A DNA stretch of 44,954 bases from an uncultured Lachnospiraceae bacterium. GTDB taxonomy: Bacteria > Bacillota > Clostridia > Lachnospirales > Lachnospiraceae. This document shows positions 24,765-34,080 of this stretch, piece after piece. Location: the NCBI GenBank assembly GCA_945834545.1, contig CAMAHO010000001.1, forward strand, positions 1-44,954, read 5' to 3'. A model generated the notes under the pieces. That model saw only the letters and a list, made by a program, of their open reading frames with translations, was not told where the DNA came from and searched no databases. Position 1 is the first letter of the stretch. Every line of letters begins with the position of its first letter. The position numbers and the translations under genes were made by a program.

Positions 24765-25823
24765 ATGGAATATTTGAAATTAAATCCTAAGGATAGCAGA
24801 CTAGTGTATTGCGGCAGGATTGATATGGAACAGGAGGAGGGACCCCTTTTCGTGTTTCCTGCAAGCTTTGTTCGCTTTAAGATGAGCGGCAAGGTAGGGC
24901 TTGCTAAGATCAAGAACCAGAGGGATTATTTTCAAAATACTATTGGAGTATTGGTAAACGGTGTCTATATGGGGAAACTATTGCTGGCAGACGAGGGAGA
25001 AACCCTCATTGACTTCTCCGGATTTTTGACAGGAGAGTTGTCGGAGGTCACCTTATACAAAACCCAGGACGGTTGTCATCAGTTTCATTTACAGGAACTA
25101 TGGGTGGCTCAGGATGCTGTGGTAGAAGCCGGTACTCCTTTGCCAAAACGCAGGATAGAGGTATATGGCGATTCCATTTCCGCAGGCGAGCTTTCGGAAC
25201 TAATGGATTTGGTCGCAAGTCCTGACCCGGAAAACCATCAGGGCTTGCCCTCCAACAGCTATTACTCCTATAGCTGGTTTTTGGCAAGAAAGCTAAATGC
25301 CTGTCTGCACGACATTGCACAGGGAGGAATCGCCCTGAAAAACGGACAGGGCTGGTATGACGGGCCGAATTATCTTGGAATGGAGAGTGTCTATGACAAG
25401 ATTTCCTATCAGCCAAGGTTTGGCAAAGTCAAAAATTGGGATTTTGGTGCCTACATTCCACAGCTGGTAATTGTTGCAATCGGTCAGAATGATGCCAATC
25501 CTGTAAACTACATGGCGCAGGACTATGAGGGCAGCCAGGGGCAGAAGTGGCGAGAGGAGTATAAAGCCTGGATACAGCAGTTAATGAAACTTTACCCAAA
25601 GGCCTACATTGTTTTAACCACAACGATTTTAAATCATGACGAGGGTTGGGACAGAGCAATCGAGCAGGTGTGCAGAGAGCTGGAGAGCCCAAGAGTAAAG
25701 CATTTCCTGTATGAAAAAAACGGATGCGGAACCCCGGGACATGTGCGTGCTCCGGAGGCAGAACGGATGGCTGCCCAGTTGGCGGCTTATGTGGCTGAAC
25801 TAAAGATAGACTGGGAGGAGTAA
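24765..25823 (+). CDS. CE2-like SGNH carbohydrate acetyl-esterase
   Basis: A 352-residue cytoplasmic esterase with an N-terminal jelly-roll domain (about 1-125) and a C-terminal SGNH hydrolase domain, the layout of carbohydrate esterase family 2. Seen: YGDSISAGE with nucleophile serine 137, a GQNDAN block, and TPGHVRAPEAERM with the likely catalytic histidine. In mannan-using Lachnospiraceae such enzymes remove acetyl groups from manno-oligosaccharides. That role here rests on the neighbours. I chose ATG 24765; AGGAGGG lies 12 bases upstream, slightly far, and a TTG at 24732 gives a longer frame. No signal peptide is visible. Confidence 0.82.
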   Translation: MEYLKLNPKDSRLVYCGRIDMEQEEGPLFVFPASFVRFKMSGKVGLAKIKNQRDYFQNTIGVLVNGVYMGKLLLADEGETLIDFSGFLTGELSEVTLYKTQDGCHQFHLQELWVAQDAVVEAGTPLPKRRIEVYGDSISAGELSELMDLVASPDPENHQGLPSNSYYSYSWFLARKLNACLHDIAQGGIALKNGQGWYDGPNYLGMESVYDKISYQPRFGKVKNWDFGAYIPQLVIVAIGQNDANPVNYMAQDYEGSQGQKWREEYKAWIQQLMKLYPKAYIVLTTTILNHDEGWDRAIEQVCRELESPRVKHFLYEKNGCGTPGHVRAPEAERMAAQLAAYVAELKIDWEE

Positions 25824-25862
25824 GTAGTCTGTGATAAAACAGAGTAGTGGAAAGGAGCAGGT

Positions 25863-26888
25863 ATGGCAAAGTCGAGAAAAAGTGTCACAATGGCTGATAT
25901 AGCCAAGGAAATGGGTGTGAGTGTTGTGACAGTGTCCAAGGCATTGTCGGACCAAAAGGGAGTCAGTCAGAAACTTAAGGCTGACATTTTGGAGAAGGCT
26001 AAAGAGCTGGGCTATGAGTTGCCGGGACTTAGAGAGAAAAAAACATATACCATCGGAGTCATTTTAGCCCAGAGATATTTGGATGACTTTGGCTCCTTTT
26101 ATTGGCGCATGTACCAGGAGGTTGTAGCCTGGGCCGGAAAACGCCATTTGTTCGTAATTTACGAGAACATTACAGAGGAGATGGCAAAGAAGAACCTCAT
26201 GCCCCATATGGTGACTGAAAAGAAGATTGACGGACTGTTGCTCATTGGTAATCCGGGCTTTGAGTACAGTGACTTTCTGGAGAAGAATGCGGGACTTCCT
26301 CTGGTGTTTTTGGATTTTTACAACAAACGGGAAACCGTTGACTGCGTTATTTCAGACGGTTTCTACGGCTCTTATTTGCTGACCAATTACTTGCTTGAGA
26401 AGGGGCATAGGAAAATAGGGTATGTTGGTACCCTGTATGCCACAGACAGCATTACCGACCGCTTTTTGGGATACACCAAGGCCCTCTTAGAGCGCGGAAT
26501 CACCCCAAGGGAGGACTACATCATTCCCGACCGGGATGTGGAAACCGGTTTGCGGGAGAACTATCCGGAATACCGGTTCCCTGGGGACATGCCTACTGCC
26601 CTCGTATGCAACTGTGATTTTATTGCAAATCTGGTCATCAGGGATTTGCTAAGAAAGGGCTATCAGGTGCCTGGGGAAGTGTCCGTTGTGGGCTTTGACA
26701 ATGACCCCAATCCGGCATTCGCGGAGCTTCCCCTTACAACCTATGAGGTGGATATGGGTGCTATGGCTGGTAAGGCAGTGAATTACCTTGTGAAGAGAAT
26801 GGAAGGGGAAGTCACAAATCCGGGGATTCACATTGTAAAAGGGAAACTGGTGGAGAAGGACAGCGTGAGAGCGCTTGAGAGAAAGTGA
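25863..26888 (+). CDS. LacI-family transcriptional regulator
   Basis: The 341-residue protein has a LacI-type helix-turn-helix at the N-terminus (VTMADIAKEMGVSVVTVSKALSD, with hinge near residue 50) and a periplasmic-binding-protein-like sensor domain (about 60-335; DGLLLIGNPG, DNDPNPAFAELPLTTYEVDM). It probably represses or tunes the surrounding mannan genes in response to a mannose- or mannooligosaccharide-derived ligand. The ligand cannot be read from sequence. It lies between the two esterase genes on the same strand, so it is probably autoregulated with the operon. Candidate operators lie in the 23374-23533 leader. AAGGAGCAGGT precedes ATG 25863. Confidence 0.92.
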   Translation: MAKSRKSVTMADIAKEMGVSVVTVSKALSDQKGVSQKLKADILEKAKELGYELPGLREKKTYTIGVILAQRYLDDFGSFYWRMYQEVVAWAGKRHLFVIYENITEEMAKKNLMPHMVTEKKIDGLLLIGNPGFEYSDFLEKNAGLPLVFLDFYNKRETVDCVISDGFYGSYLLTNYLLEKGHRKIGYVGTLYATDSITDRFLGYTKALLERGITPREDYIIPDRDVETGLRENYPEYRFPGDMPTALVCNCDFIANLVIRDLLRKGYQVPGEVSVVGFDNDPNPAFAELPLTTYEVDMGAMAGKAVNYLVKRMEGEVTNPGIHIVKGKLVEKDSVRALERK

Positions 26889-26901
26889 GGCAGGAAAGAT
26901 G

Positions 26902-28077
26902 ATGGAAGAGAACGTGACAGAATTGGTATCCGGACTTAGAATCGAGAATTCTGTGATAAATATCGATACAACCGGCAGAATCAAGAGGTTTCTGAATAAA
27001 GCTAATGCGGGAGAAACGCTGACGGTGGCTTTTCTGGGAGGTTCAATTACCCAAGGCTCCTTGGCCAGTACCCAAAAGAACTGCTATGCGTATCGAACCT
27101 ATGACTGGCTGCAGAAAAATTTCAAGGCCGATTTCAGCTATGTAAACGCAGGAATCGGTGCTACCACCTCACACTTGGGAGTGGCAAGAGTGGAAGAGGA
27201 TGTGCTGTCCCAACAGCCGGATTTGGTAATCGTTGAGTTTTCGGTAAATGATGAGGATGAAAGCCCGCATTTTCAGGAGACCTATGAGGGATTGGTGCGA
27301 AAAATACTTGGCGCAGAGTGGGAACCGGCTGTTTTATTAGTACATAATGTGAGATATAATGATGGAGGAAATGCAGAGGCGATTCACAAACCAATAGGAA
27401 GGCACTATGGCTTGCCTGAGGTATCTATGAGGGAGGCAATCTATCCTTTGATTTCTCAGGATGGCTTAGACCCAAGAGAAATCACGCCGGATGACTTACA
27501 TCCAAATGATTTGGGACATGCCCTGGTAAGCTATGTCATCTGTAGCTATTTTGAGTCGGTACGAAAAGAGCTTACGGCAGAGGAATCGGCAAATCAGGAT
27601 GGCGCAGGCTCTGAAAAAGAAGCCACGGATGAGTGGAGTATGCCATCACCTATTACCAAAAACCGCTACGAAACTGCCAAGCGTTATCGGAATGATGCCT
27701 TGAAACCCCTGAAATGTATTGGTTTTATAAGGGATGACGCAGAGCAGAGTCAGATCAGTGATTGCTTTAAAAAGGGGTATCTGGCAAGCCATACAGGAGA
27801 CAAAATTGTCTTTTCAGGGTGCTTCTCCCAGCTAGCCATTCAGTATCGCAAAACAGTGCGAAAGCCTGCGCCCATAGCCTTAGCTATCGTGGATGGTGAT
27901 GAGAAAAATGCAGTTGTCCTGGACAGCAATTTTAAGGAGGACTGGGGAGATTGTCTCTATCTGGAAGTGATTTGCGAGGATTTAGAGTATAAGGAGCATG
28001 AGGTGGAAATACGACTTGTAAAATCCCTTCCGGAGGATCAGGAAGGCTTTTATCTGGTCAGCTTGATATATGCGTAA
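26902..28077 (+). CDS. CE17-like mannan acetyl-esterase with C-terminal carbohydrate-binding region
   Basis: The 391-residue protein has an SGNH hydrolase domain (about 30-225): FLGGSITQGS with nucleophile serine 48, IVEFSVNDED, and DLHPN with aspartate 198 and histidine 200. After a charged, low-complexity linker (about 230-250) comes a beta-rich C-terminal domain (about 260-390) that resembles a carbohydrate-binding module. This layout matches the CE17 esterases of Roseburia mannan loci, known to remove 2-O-acetyl groups. It complements the CE2-like enzyme. No signal peptide is visible. Start 26902 is six bases after AGGA; ATG 26899 is an alternative. It begins 13 bases after the LacI gene. 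Confidence 0.82.
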   Translation: MEENVTELVSGLRIENSVINIDTTGRIKRFLNKANAGETLTVAFLGGSITQGSLASTQKNCYAYRTYDWLQKNFKADFSYVNAGIGATTSHLGVARVEEDVLSQQPDLVIVEFSVNDEDESPHFQETYEGLVRKILGAEWEPAVLLVHNVRYNDGGNAEAIHKPIGRHYGLPEVSMREAIYPLISQDGLDPREITPDDLHPNDLGHALVSYVICSYFESVRKELTAEESANQDGAGSEKEATDEWSMPSPITKNRYETAKRYRNDALKPLKCIGFIRDDAEQSQISDCFKKGYLASHTGDKIVFSGCFSQLAIQYRKTVRKPAPIALAIVDGDEKNAVVLDSNFKEDWGDCLYLEVICEDLEYKEHEVEIRLVKSLPEDQEGFYLVSLIYA

Positions 28078-28123
28078 TGCAATATCTGACTAAAGGGGAA
28101 GAAAAGGGAAAGTGAGGAAGAAG

Positions 28124-30355
28124 ATGAATATTCAATATTTTGAACAAGAAAAGCTTTTTAAGCTGGATACACCAAAGACCTCCTATGTTTTTGGAATTGC
28201 AGGAAAGAGAGGATACCTGGTGCATCTGTATTATGGCCCAAGGCTGGATTCTTTGCAGGGAATCTGGGACCTGGCACGGGTTGGCGAGAATCCTGCTTTG
28301 GCGGATGCCAATACCAAGGATGAGCTTTCCTATGTAGACTGTATGCCGGTAGAGTACTCTACTGACGGGCTGGGAGATTTTAGAGAATCCAGCATCTGTG
28401 TTCAGGATGAGGGAGGACATAGGGCTTTAGACTGCGGATATGTGAGTCACGAGATACTAAGGGGCAAGGAAAAGCTTCCGGGACTTCCGGCGACCTTTGG
28501 CACCGAGGAGGAGGTAAGTTCCCTCATCGTGACCTGTAAGGATCCGGATAATGGTGTGGTGCTTCGCCTCAAATACAGCGCCTTTCAGGATGTGGATGTC
28601 ATTACCCGAAGTGTGGAGGTAATCAATGAAGGAGAAGGTTCGGTATATTTAAAGAAGGCCATGAGCCTTTCCTTAGATATGGACAATCGGGAGTTTGATG
28701 CGATAACGCTGCACGGTTCCTGGGGAAGAGAAAAGCATATTCTGCGCAGGAAATTAGAGCTTGGCTCCTATCGCACAGAGGGGAAAAAGGGTGGCAACTG
28801 TCATCAGGCCCATCCCTTTTTGGCGGTGTTGTCCCACAATGCAGATGAGACATCCGGAGAGGTATATGGGTTTTCCTTTGTCTATTCCGGCAATTTCCTG
28901 GCCCAGGCGGAGGTTTCCCAATTTAACAGCCTTAGAGTCGTGATGGGCATTCACCCGGAGCAGTTCTCCTGGAAAATGAGCACCGGTGAAAGCTTCCATA
29001 CGCCGGAGGTGGTTATGACTTACTCGGCAGAGGGACTTGGTCAAATGACCAGGAATTTTCATGATGTATATCGGAGTCATTTGATGCGTAGTCCTTATCT
29101 TCATACGAAGAGACCGGTGCTCATCAATAACTGGGAGGGCACCTATTTTGACTTTGATGAGAAGAAGATTTTGAATATTGCCAAATCAGCCCGCAGCCTG
29201 GGAATCGAGATGCTTGTGTTGGATGACGGTTGGTTTGGAAACCGCTTTGATGACAACAGAGCCCTGGGAGACTGGTATGTCAATACAGAAAAGCTCAAGG
29301 GTGGATTAGAGTATCTGGTGTCTGAAATCAACAAGCTGGGTATGAAATTTGGACTTTGGTTTGAACCTGAAATGGTTTGCCCGGACTCAGATTTGTACAG
29401 AGCACATCCGGATTGGGCGATTCAAATACCGGGAAGAGTCGGAAGAAGAGCCAGAAACCAGTATGTCCTTGATATTTCCAGAAAGGAAGTCAGGGATGCG
29501 ATTATGGAGCAGGTGTTCAAGGTTCTGCACAGTGCGAATATCGAGTACGTGAAATGGGATATGAACAGACCCCTTTCTGACCTGGGCAGCTTTGCCCTGG
29601 AGAGCGACAGGCAGGGAGAGCTCTATCACCGCTATGTATTGGGACTGTATGAAATGCAGGAGGCTCTGCTACAGGAATTCCCAAATCTGTTGTTGGAGAA
29701 CTGCAGCAGCGGAGGCGGGCGTTTCGACCCGGGCATGCTGTATTTCAGTCCTCAGATATGGACCTCCGACGATACGGATGCCATTGAGAGATTAAGCATC
29801 CAGGAAGGAACGGCTCTGATTTATCCCTTGTCCTCCATGGGAGCCCATGTCAGTGTCTGCCCCAATCACATAGTGGGCAGGGTAACACCGCTCTCCACAA
29901 GAGGAAATGTAGCATTAACCGGCACCTTTGGCTATGAGCTGGACACCACCAAGTTTGGGGAGGAAGAAATCACCATTGTTCCCAGACAGATAGAGGTGTA
30001 TCATCGATTCAATGATATTATCCGAGAGGGTGATTACTACAGAATTGCCTCCTACCAGAAAAACAAAGAGTATGACTGCTATCAGGTGAATACCAAAAAG
30101 AAGGATAAGGCGTTGGTATTCTTCACCCAGGTGCTGAATGAAGCAAATCAAAAGAGCCGTATTGTAAAGCTTCAGGGATTAAAGCCTGAGGCAGCCTACA
30201 GGCTCTATCAGGTTACTGTGGAGGATGAGGAAATCGTGAAGGATACAGGCAAACTACTAAGTGGTCAGGTAGTCATGCAGGGTGGTATTTCCATTGACAG
30301 ACCCTGGGGTGATTTCAAATCCCTGTTATACTATTTGGAGGAAACGATCGATTAG
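28124..30355 (+). CDS. GH36 alpha-galactosidase
   Basis: Retaining alpha-galactosidase that would remove alpha-1,6-galactosyl branches from galactomannan or raffinose-type oligosaccharides. The 743-residue length fits the GH36 group I enzymes. Seen: N-terminal beta-sandwich, then the TIM barrel with LVLDDGWFGNR, the nucleophile in YVKWDMNR (aspartate near 479), the CSSGGGRFDPGML segment and the acid/base aspartate in SDDTDAIER near 549, ending with a beta C-terminal domain. It is cytoplasmic with no leader. I chose ATG 28124 with GAGG six bases upstream over a GTG at 28112. It lies 46 bases after the CE17-like gene. Confidence 0.94.
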   Translation: MNIQYFEQEKLFKLDTPKTSYVFGIAGKRGYLVHLYYGPRLDSLQGIWDLARVGENPALADANTKDELSYVDCMPVEYSTDGLGDFRESSICVQDEGGHRALDCGYVSHEILRGKEKLPGLPATFGTEEEVSSLIVTCKDPDNGVVLRLKYSAFQDVDVITRSVEVINEGEGSVYLKKAMSLSLDMDNREFDAITLHGSWGREKHILRRKLELGSYRTEGKKGGNCHQAHPFLAVLSHNADETSGEVYGFSFVYSGNFLAQAEVSQFNSLRVVMGIHPEQFSWKMSTGESFHTPEVVMTYSAEGLGQMTRNFHDVYRSHLMRSPYLHTKRPVLINNWEGTYFDFDEKKILNIAKSARSLGIEMLVLDDGWFGNRFDDNRALGDWYVNTEKLKGGLEYLVSEINKLGMKFGLWFEPEMVCPDSDLYRAHPDWAIQIPGRVGRRARNQYVLDISRKEVRDAIMEQVFKVLHSANIEYVKWDMNRPLSDLGSFALESDRQGELYHRYVLGLYEMQEALLQEFPNLLLENCSSGGGRFDPGMLYFSPQIWTSDDTDAIERLSIQEGTALIYPLSSMGAHVSVCPNHIVGRVTPLSTRGNVALTGTFGYELDTTKFGEEEITIVPRQIEVYHRFNDIIREGDYYRIASYQKNKEYDCYQVNTKKKDKALVFFTQVLNEANQKSRIVKLQGLKPEAAYRLYQVTVEDEEIVKDTGKLLSGQVVMQGGISIDRPWGDFKSLLYYLEETID

Positions 30356-30482
30356 TAAAGCAGTTATTTGACGCTGGATCACGATGTTGGAGCGAGGGTG
30401 TGTCAGCAGGAGGGGGTCAGTGGAATCCGTTTGATACGGTATAGGAAAGAATTTCGAAGCAGAGACAGAAAGGGAGAAGGAT

Positions 30483-31652
30483 ATGATACATGAAAAATAC
30501 TTTGAGCTGGTAAAGAAACAGGAAGCACTGCTTGCCAGAAAAAATGAGGTGGATACAGAGTTTTACAACGGAATTTATGAGCGCTATAAGTATCCGGTCC
30601 TCACCAGAGAGCATGCCCCCATCATCTGGCAGTATGACTTAAACAAGGAGACAAATCCTTATTTCGAGGAGAGACTTGGCATCAACGCCGTGATGAATTC
30701 CGGTGCCATTTATCTGGACGGAAAATACTATCTGGTGGCTCGCGTGGAGGGCAATGACCGAAAGAGCTTTTTTGCCGTTGCAGAAAGTGACAATGGTGTG
30801 GACAATTTCAGGTTTTGGGATTATCCGATTGTGCTGCCGGATTTGTATCCGGAGGAAACCAATGTGTATGATATGAGACTGACCAAGCATGAGGATGGCT
30901 ATATTTACGGGGTGTTCTGCTCTGAGAGCAAGGATACCTCGGTGAAGGACCTGTCTGCAGCTGTGGCAGCGGCAGGTATTGTGAGAACCAAGGATTTAAA
31001 GACCTGGGAGAGACTGCCTAATCTGGTGACGCTTCGCTCCCCGCAGCAGAGAAATGTGGTGCTGCATCCGGAATTTGTAGACGGTAAGTATGCCTTTTAC
31101 ACCAGGCCTATGGATGATTTTATTGAGACCGGAAGTGGCGGAGGAATTGGCTTTGGCTTGTGCGAGGATATTACACATGCTGTGTTGGATGAGGAGAAAA
31201 TGACCAGTATCCGCAAGTATCACACCATTACAGAGAGCAAAAACGGCGCTGGGGCCACCCCCATTAAGACCGAGAAGGGTTGGATTCATATTGCCCATGG
31301 TGTGCGCAATACGGCAGCAGGTCTGCGCTATGTTATCTACGCCTTTGCCACAGACTTAAAGGATCCGTCCAAGGTGATTGCAGAGCCCGGAGGGCTTTTA
31401 ATCGGGCCAAGAGCGGGAGAGCGCGTGGGGGATGTATCCAATGTAGTCTTTACCAATGGGGCGATTGCCACAGAGGATGGGAAGGTGTATATTTATTATG
31501 CTTCCTCCGATACCAGGCTACATGTAGCCACCACCACCATGGAAAGGCTGCTGGATTACGTGTTTAATACGCCTAAGGATCCCGGCCGAAGCAATCTCTG
31601 CGTGGCCCTTAGAAATGACATGATTGCAAAGAATTTGGAGCTGCTGCAGTAA
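30483..31652 (+). CDS. GH130 subfamily 1-like 4-O-beta-mannosyl-glucose phosphorylase
   Basis: Expected to phosphorolyse beta-mannosyl-1,4-glucose to mannose 1-phosphate and glucose. In the known pathway the substrate is made from mannobiose by a 2-epimerase, which is not in this window. The 389-residue protein has the longer GH130_1 N-terminus (MIHEKYFELVKKQEALLARKN type), LGINAVMNSGAIYLDGKYYLVARVEG, the catalytic aspartate in VYDMRL near residue 130, and GAGATPIKTEKGWIHIAHGVR and YIYYASSDTR near the phosphate site. GGAGAAGG precedes ATG 30483. The 127 bases upstream hold nothing I recognise. The GH1-ManA fusion follows after 26 bases. Confidence 0.9.
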   Translation: MIHEKYFELVKKQEALLARKNEVDTEFYNGIYERYKYPVLTREHAPIIWQYDLNKETNPYFEERLGINAVMNSGAIYLDGKYYLVARVEGNDRKSFFAVAESDNGVDNFRFWDYPIVLPDLYPEETNVYDMRLTKHEDGYIYGVFCSESKDTSVKDLSAAVAAAGIVRTKDLKTWERLPNLVTLRSPQQRNVVLHPEFVDGKYAFYTRPMDDFIETGSGGGIGFGLCEDITHAVLDEEKMTSIRKYHTITESKNGAGATPIKTEKGWIHIAHGVRNTAAGLRYVIYAFATDLKDPSKVIAEPGGLLIGPRAGERVGDVSNVVFTNGAIATEDGKVYIYYASSDTRLHVATTTMERLLDYVFNTPKDPGRSNLCVALRNDMIAKNLELLQ

Positions 31653-31678
31653 TATAAAATAGATACGAGGATAACAAA

Positions 31679-33985
31679 ATGTTTAAGAAGGACTTTGTCT
31701 GGGGCGTGGCCTCCAGTGCATATCAGATTGAAGGAAGAGCTGAGAACGATGGCTGTGGACGATGCATCTGGGATGATTATCTGGACACAGGAATTGTAAA
31801 TCAAGGCCAAAATGCTCAGGTCACCTGTGACCATATTCATCATTACAAGGAAGACTTTGCACTCATGAGAGCTATGGGTGTGAAGCACTATCGGTTTTCC
31901 ATAAACTGGTCCAGGGTCTTGCCGGAGGGAACCGGGAAGGTAAATGAGGTTGGTCTTCAGTTCTACAAGGATTTAGTAAGGGAAATGAAGAAAAACGGCA
32001 TCACTCCCTATATTACCCTGTTTCACTGGGATTTTCCCGTGGCGTTAGAGGAAAAGGGTGGTTGGTTGAATCCGGAGAGCGTAAATTGGTTTGCTGAATA
32101 TGCGGCTCTTATAGCGGAGCATTTCAGTGAGGAGTGTGAGTATTTTATTACCTTAAATGAGCCTCAATGCTTTATTGGCCTGGGGTATCTCAGAGAATTT
32201 CATGCTCCCGGCAAGCATTTGCCGGACAGGGACCTGTTAAGTATGATTCATCACGCTCTGATGGCTCATGGGGCGGCTGTAAAAGCTATGAGAAAGGCAG
32301 CAAAGCGCCCTATCAAGATTGGCTATGCTCCTACCTGTGGAGTGGCCTTGCCGGCATCTGACAGGGAAGAGGATATTGCTGCGGCAAAGAAACGTTATCT
32401 AGGGATGAATGAAGAGAGAGATAACTGGACTTGGACGGTTACCTGGTTTGTTGATCCTGTGGTGCTTGGAACCTATCCGGAGGAGGGAAAGGCATACTTT
32501 GGTGAGGCTTTGCCGGAGTTTTCGAGAGAGGACATGGAGCTGATCCATCAGCCCATTGATTTCCTAGGGCAGAATATCTACAACGGATACCAGGTAAAGG
32601 CAGCCGATAATGAGCTGGGCTATGAGTATGTAAAAAACGGTGATGGCTTCCCCAAGACTGCCTGTGGATGGCCCCAGACCCCCACTTGCTTGTATTGGGG
32701 TCCTAAGTTTTTGTATGAGAGATACAAGCTGCCCATCTATATTACTGAGAATGGTATGTCCTGTCACGATATTGTGACAGATGACGGAAAGGTTCACGAT
32801 AACGACAGGATCCAGTTTCTGGATAAGTATTTGAATGAACTGCAAAGAGCTGTGGAGGAAGGCGTGCCTGTAGAGGGGTATTTCCTTTGGACCTTCTTAG
32901 ATAACTTTGAGTGGGATAAAGGGTATAATGAGCGCTTTGGCCTGGTCTATGTGGATTACGCGACCCAGAAGAGAACCGTGAAGGACTCCGCATACTGGTA
33001 CAAAAAGGTGATGGAGACTGGCGGGGAAATCCTTTCCGGCAATCATTGTAAGAGAGAGATGCTTTTCCTGGAGCCGGTGTTTAAAGAGGTAGTCTGGGGC
33101 GGAACCAGACTTCGTGAGCAGTTTGGTTATCCGGTGGAAGGAGACCATATAGGTGAATGCTGGGGAATCAGTGGTCACAAAAACGGGGATTGCAGAATCA
33201 CTGGCGGCATCTATGACGGAATGCAGTTATCCCAGGTATATGAGCAGTATCCGGAGCTTTTTGGAGGAAAGGAAGCTCAGGGACAATTCCCTTTGTTGGT
33301 CAAAATCATTGACGCTTCCGACAAGCTCAGCATTCAGGTTCACCCGGATGATGCGTATGCACAGGTGCATGAAAACGGCTCCTTGGGGAAAACCGAATGC
33401 TGGTATGTACTGGACTGCCCGGAAGGAGCAGAACTGGTCATCGGTCACAACGCACAGACTCGTGAGGAACTGATTCAAATGATAGAGGAGAATCGTTACG
33501 AGGAGCTGATTCGCAGAGTACCGGTGAAAAAGGGGGATTTCATTCAGATAGAGCCGGGCACGATTCACGCAATCACGGAAGGGCTCTTAATCTTAGAAAC
33601 GCAGCAAAGCAGTGACATCACCTACCGCGTCTATGATTATGACAGACAGCCACCAAGACCTCTGCACGTAAGACAGAGCATGGAGGTTACCACAGTTCCC
33701 GGTATTCCAAGACAGCAGGTTTTGTCTACCGCCTCCTGCCCTAAGAACGAGTTGGTAGAATTGATCTCCTGTGATTTTTATAAGGTATGGAAGCTGGATT
33801 TGACTTCGGCAATCTCCATTCCCCAAGCCTATGACTTCATGCAGATTAGTGTAGTAGAGGGAGAAGGTGTCATCAACGGTACCTTCGTGCAGAAGGGCAC
33901 ACACCTGATTGTACCCTGTGATTATGGAAATGTAGATCTTTCCGGTACTATGCAGCTGATTATTTCTGTACCAGGGGGACGGTAA
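31679..33985 (+). CDS. In-frame fusion: GH1 beta-glucosidase/mannosidase + type I mannose-6-phosphate isomerase (ManA)
   Basis: One 768-residue frame joins two normally separate enzymes. Residues 1 to about 445 are a complete GH1 barrel: N-terminal VWGVASSAYQIEG, acid/base glutamate 161 in TLNEP, nucleophile glutamate 357 in ITENG, and FLWTFLDNFEWDKGY near the end. A linker of about 15 residues leads to methionine 461, where a whole ManA begins (MLFLEPVFKEVVWGG), with zinc ligands QVH (Q553, H555) and PGTIHAI (H630). GH1 would hydrolyse beta-glucosyl or mannosyl ends, and ManA interconverts mannose 6-phosphate and fructose 6-phosphate. Both fit mannan use. ATG 33059 is preceded by purine-rich AGAGAG, so separate ManA synthesis is possible. 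The last codons and stop lie in REP-like copy A. Confidence 0.9.
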   Translation: MFKKDFVWGVASSAYQIEGRAENDGCGRCIWDDYLDTGIVNQGQNAQVTCDHIHHYKEDFALMRAMGVKHYRFSINWSRVLPEGTGKVNEVGLQFYKDLVREMKKNGITPYITLFHWDFPVALEEKGGWLNPESVNWFAEYAALIAEHFSEECEYFITLNEPQCFIGLGYLREFHAPGKHLPDRDLLSMIHHALMAHGAAVKAMRKAAKRPIKIGYAPTCGVALPASDREEDIAAAKKRYLGMNEERDNWTWTVTWFVDPVVLGTYPEEGKAYFGEALPEFSREDMELIHQPIDFLGQNIYNGYQVKAADNELGYEYVKNGDGFPKTACGWPQTPTCLYWGPKFLYERYKLPIYITENGMSCHDIVTDDGKVHDNDRIQFLDKYLNELQRAVEEGVPVEGYFLWTFLDNFEWDKGYNERFGLVYVDYATQKRTVKDSAYWYKKVMETGGEILSGNHCKREMLFLEPVFKEVVWGGTRLREQFGYPVEGDHIGECWGISGHKNGDCRITGGIYDGMQLSQVYEQYPELFGGKEAQGQFPLLVKIIDASDKLSIQVHPDDAYAQVHENGSLGKTECWYVLDCPEGAELVIGHNAQTREELIQMIEENRYEELIRRVPVKKGDFIQIEPGTIHAITEGLLILETQQSSDITYRVYDYDRQPPRPLHVRQSMEVTTVPGIPRQQVLSTASCPKNELVELISCDFYKVWKLDLTSAISIPQAYDFMQISVVEGEGVINGTFVQKGTHLIVPCDYGNVDLSGTMQLIISVPGGR

Positions 33986-34008
33986 AAAATGGCTTTTTTA
34001 GTGTCCCT
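33975..34008 (-). repeat. REP-like palindrome, copy A
   Basis: A 34-base imperfect palindrome (GGGGAC and GTCCC arms around TAAAAAA/TTTTTTA) matching copy B in inverse orientation at 32 of 34 bases. It overlaps the last codons and stop of the GH1-ManA gene. The hairpin plus T-run could also weaken transcription. Confidence 0.85.
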
Positions 34009-34080
34009 AGTGGTCCACTTGATGACACAGAATTTGGGATAAAATTTTTGTGCTATATTTATAATTTTTGTTTGTAATAT

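Noticed and set aside
33975..34008. Main terminator of the mannan locus
   Set aside because: The same palindrome occurs at 34809 and 35636 in other contexts, and a far better terminator lies at 34081. It is classed as a REP-like repeat.
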